Source of the DNA: JAFGTE01 sp043800105
GTDB taxonomy: Bacteria > Patescibacteriota > Gracilibacteria > UM-FILTER-43-11
DNA: 7,771 bases
Assembly: GCA_043800105.1 (NCBI GenBank)
Contig: JAZDNJ010000059.1
Coordinates: forward strand, 1 to 7,771
Reading direction: 5' to 3'
The position numbers and the translations under genes are program-made. The stretch's first letter is position 1, and the number at the start of each line of letters is the position of its first letter. The notes below the pieces were generated by a model, which ran no database searches, was not told the origin of the DNA, and saw only the letters and a program-made list of their open reading frames with translations. Shown piece by piece: positions 6,946-7,771 of this stretch.

Positions 6946-7044
6946 AAAATGTTCTAAAAGTTTTTGTTTAGATTTAAAAAATAGGCAGTAAAACGCACAA
7001 CTAGTTTTTGTACGAAATATTAGGTACAGAAGGTACGAGCGCTA
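6946..7044 (-). repeat. Right inverted-repeat arm
   Basis: Blocks 6946-6961, 6979-7021 and 7037-7044 mirror the left arm. The inner block begins two bases after the stop codon of the Cys-rich gene. Both gaps between blocks are seven bases longer here than on the left (17 versus 10 and 15 versus 8). GTAC recurs at 7010-7013, 7024-7027 and 7033-7036, the last two within GGTAC, so the outer part may hold repeated binding sites. An AT-only-rich hairpin TCTAAA/TTTAGA (6953-6958 with 6967-6972) overlaps the inner block. Confidence 0.85.
6990..7014 (-). terminator. Weak candidate terminator for the DsbA-like gene
   Basis: Read on the minus strand, the 7-base-stem palindrome of the right arm (7014 to 6994) is followed immediately by TTTT (6993 to 6990), about 40 bases after the stop of the DsbA-like gene. 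The stem is short and the T-run is only four bases. The copy in the left arm is followed by AAAT, not T, when read in the der direction. It may simply be part of the inverted repeat. Confidence 0.25.
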
Positions 7045-7054
7045 ATCGTTGATT

Positions 7055-7612
7055 CTACAAACTTTCCAAATATCCCTTAAAACTCTCGGCACCGCTCCAT
7101 TTCACCATTTCACCATTAACATAGAGCGTAGGCGTGCCGGGCAGGCCTCTTCGCTTGCCTTCCTCCATATGGGAAAGAATTTTTGCCTTATGTTCATGAT
7201 TATCCAGGCAGGCGTCAAATTCAGCGCGATCCAGATTCATAGAATCCGCGATATTGTCAAAAAAGTCTTCCGACAGGCTGTTCTGATTTTTGAAGAGAGT
7301 GCCTAAATACTCAAAGAACTTACCCTGGTCACCCGCGCACTCGGCGGCTTCGGCCGCGATAAAGGAATACTGATGGTAAGAAAGGGGGAAGTGATAATAC
7401 TCCAGTCTGACAAGATCCGGATTCTCTCGTACAAGTTGCTCCACGGCAGGGCTGATAACACCGCAGGCGGGGCACTGTGGGTCAGAGAATTCCTCGATTA
7501 AAACTTTGGCGTTCGCGTTTCCGAGCGTCCGTGGACCGGTATTCGCGCTGCCGTTAGCGCAGGCTGTCAGGGAAATAAATGACAACAATAAGATGAGTGA
7601 ATATTTCTTCAT
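7055..7612 (-). CDS. DsbA-like thioredoxin-fold lipoprotein
   Basis: This is a 185-residue predicted thiol-disulfide oxidoreductase acting outside the cytoplasmic membrane. A lipoprotein signal is visible: KKY, a hydrophobic run and lipobox LTAC with C18 as the lipidated residue. The mature part begins with a short flexible stretch and a thioredoxin fold. The active site is C47-P-A-C50, and the conserved cis-proline is P161 in GTPTLYVNG. The helical insertion between them (about 84-150) contains C92 and C135, which may pair. The layout fits the DsbA/thioredoxin_4 group better than TlpA-type reductases. Oxidase is more likely than isomerase, but the sequence alone does not prove it. No ribosome binding site is visible at the ATG. 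The gene faces away from dnaX and converges on the Cys-rich cassette. Confidence 0.9.
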   Translation of the reverse strand: MKKYSLILLLSFISLTACANGSANTGPRTLGNANAKVLIEEFSDPQCPACGVISPAVEQLVRENPDLVRLEYYHFPLSYHQYSFIAAEAAECAGDQGKFFEYLGTLFKNQNSLSEDFFDNIADSMNLDRAEFDACLDNHEHKAKILSHMEEGKRRGLPGTPTLYVNGEMVKWSGAESFKGYLESL

Positions 7613-7635
7613 GTGGTTATTTTAACGATAGCCCT

Positions 7636-7665
7636 ATCTTAGCCGACAGGGGGTTAGAATTGCAA
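7636..7665 (-). promoter_or_regulatory. Promoter of the DsbA-like gene
   Basis: On the minus strand TTGCAA (7665 to 7660), an 18-base spacer and TAAGAT (7641 to 7636) form a moderate promoter. The start of transcription would be near 7629, leaving a leader of about 17 bases. TTGCAA is its own reverse complement, so the identical six bases also serve as the -35 of the dnaX promoter. Confidence 0.5.
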
Positions 7666-7688
7666 TAAAAACCGGCCTCGGGTATAAT
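7660..7688 (+). promoter_or_regulatory. dnaX promoter
   Basis: TTGCAA (7660-7665), a 17-base spacer and a perfect TATAAT (7683-7688) form a good promoter. Transcription would start near 7695, giving a leader of about 44 bases. The leader contains the palindrome GCCCGGGC (7697-7704) at its very 5' end and no ribosome binding site before the dnaX ATG. Confidence 0.7.
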
Positions 7689-7738
7689 CTATGCCTGCCC
7701 GGGCCGCCCGTTAAATGTGACTTAATAACCTAGCTCCC

Positions 7739-7771
7739 ATGTCGCTTTACCTGAAATACCGTCCACAGAAT
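7739..7771 (+). CDS. dnaX: DNA polymerase III gamma/tau subunit DnaX, first 11 codons
   Basis: The frame from 7739 reads MSLYLKYRPQN up to the window edge. This matches the start of DnaX, the clamp-loader ATPase of the replicative polymerase, in which a (K/R)YRPQ-F segment precedes the AAA+ domain. An upstream promoter with a consensus -10 supports a gene start here. Only eleven residues are visible, so the call rests on that short match. Confidence 0.75.
   Translation, partial: MSLYLKYRPQN

Larger units (their letters stand above)
5437..7044. mobile_element. Putative inserted cassette: one Cys-rich gene between long inverted repeats
   Basis: This segment of about 1.6 kb contains one gene and mirrored flanks made of three inverted-repeat blocks. 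The left/right block pairs are 5437-5444 with 7037-7044 (8 of 8), 5453-5495 with 6979-7021 (37 of 43, including 21 consecutive matches) and 5506-5521 with 6946-6961 (16 of 16). The interior is markedly more AT-rich than the genes around it. No transposase, integrase, reverse transcriptase or recognisable nuclease is encoded, so if it moves it would have to be mobilised in trans or by the Cys-rich protein itself. The exact ends are uncertain. AGCGCT occurs at both edges and, being palindromic, could be either the tip of the repeats or a 6-base target duplication. Other explanations are a regulatory stem around the gene or the remnant of a larger element. Confidence 0.55.

Noticed and set aside
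6945..6980. Intrinsic terminator after the Cys-rich gene
   Set aside because: The only stem is six AT-rich pairs (6953-6958 with 6967-6972) followed by TTTAAAA; it is too weak and overlaps the inverted repeat.
5541..7612. Functional link between the Cys-rich protein and the adjacent DsbA-like lipoprotein
   Set aside because: The Cys-rich protein has no export signal, the genes are convergent, and the inverted repeats indicate that the neighbours were brought together by insertion.
7691..7714. Seven-codon upstream frame (ATG at 7691) before dnaX
   Set aside because: With the -10 at 7683-7688 transcription should begin near 7695, after this ATG, and there is no ribosome binding site.

Overview
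The window looks like chromosomal DNA of a Candidate Phyla Radiation (Patescibacteria) bacterium. Three things suggest this: gene density is very high, with no gene-free stretch longer than about 130 bases; the DnaX N-terminus begins MSLYLKYRPQN; and there is a cysteine-rich protein of a type I associate mainly with that group. No rRNA, tRNA or other taxonomic marker is present, so the assignment is an inference. Reading frames fit the standard bacterial code, and the one TGA stop is backed by an adjacent TAA.

Layout. Bases 1-475 (minus) hold the N-terminal third or less of secA. A 114-base divergent promoter region separates it from a plus-strand gene (590-2392) for a membrane-anchored protein with a FecR-like domain and three Ig-like repeats. 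That gene converges, with a 4-base overlap, on a minus-strand pair ybaB-mltG (nucleoid-associated protein and lytic transglycosylase; 3391-3693 and 2389-3381). A second divergent region (3694-3817) drives rpsU (bS21) and der (ribosome-assembly GTPase) on the plus strand. At the right end a minus-strand DsbA-like thioredoxin lipoprotein (7055-7612) diverges from dnaX, of which only the first 11 codons are inside the window.

The exceptional part is 5437-7044. A single AT-rich gene for a 467-residue protein with 27 cysteines sits between long, multi-block inverted repeats. One block matches at 21 of 21 bases, a second at 16 of 16, and the same order of blocks is mirrored on both sides. The repeats begin 20 bases before the start codon and end 2 bases after the stop codon. 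Base composition drops from roughly 50% G+C in the neighbours to roughly 35% in this gene, judged by eye on sampled lines. Removing the segment would bring der and the DsbA-like gene into tight convergence, like the other convergent pair here. The simplest reading is an inserted cassette or non-autonomous mobile element carrying one cysteine-rich gene and no recognisable transposase.

The remaining genes are housekeeping functions: protein export (secA), envelope work (mltG, the Ig-domain protein, the thiol oxidoreductase), ribosome biogenesis (rpsU, der) and replication (dnaX, ybaB). In two of the divergent regions the opposing promoters share or overlap their -35 hexamers.
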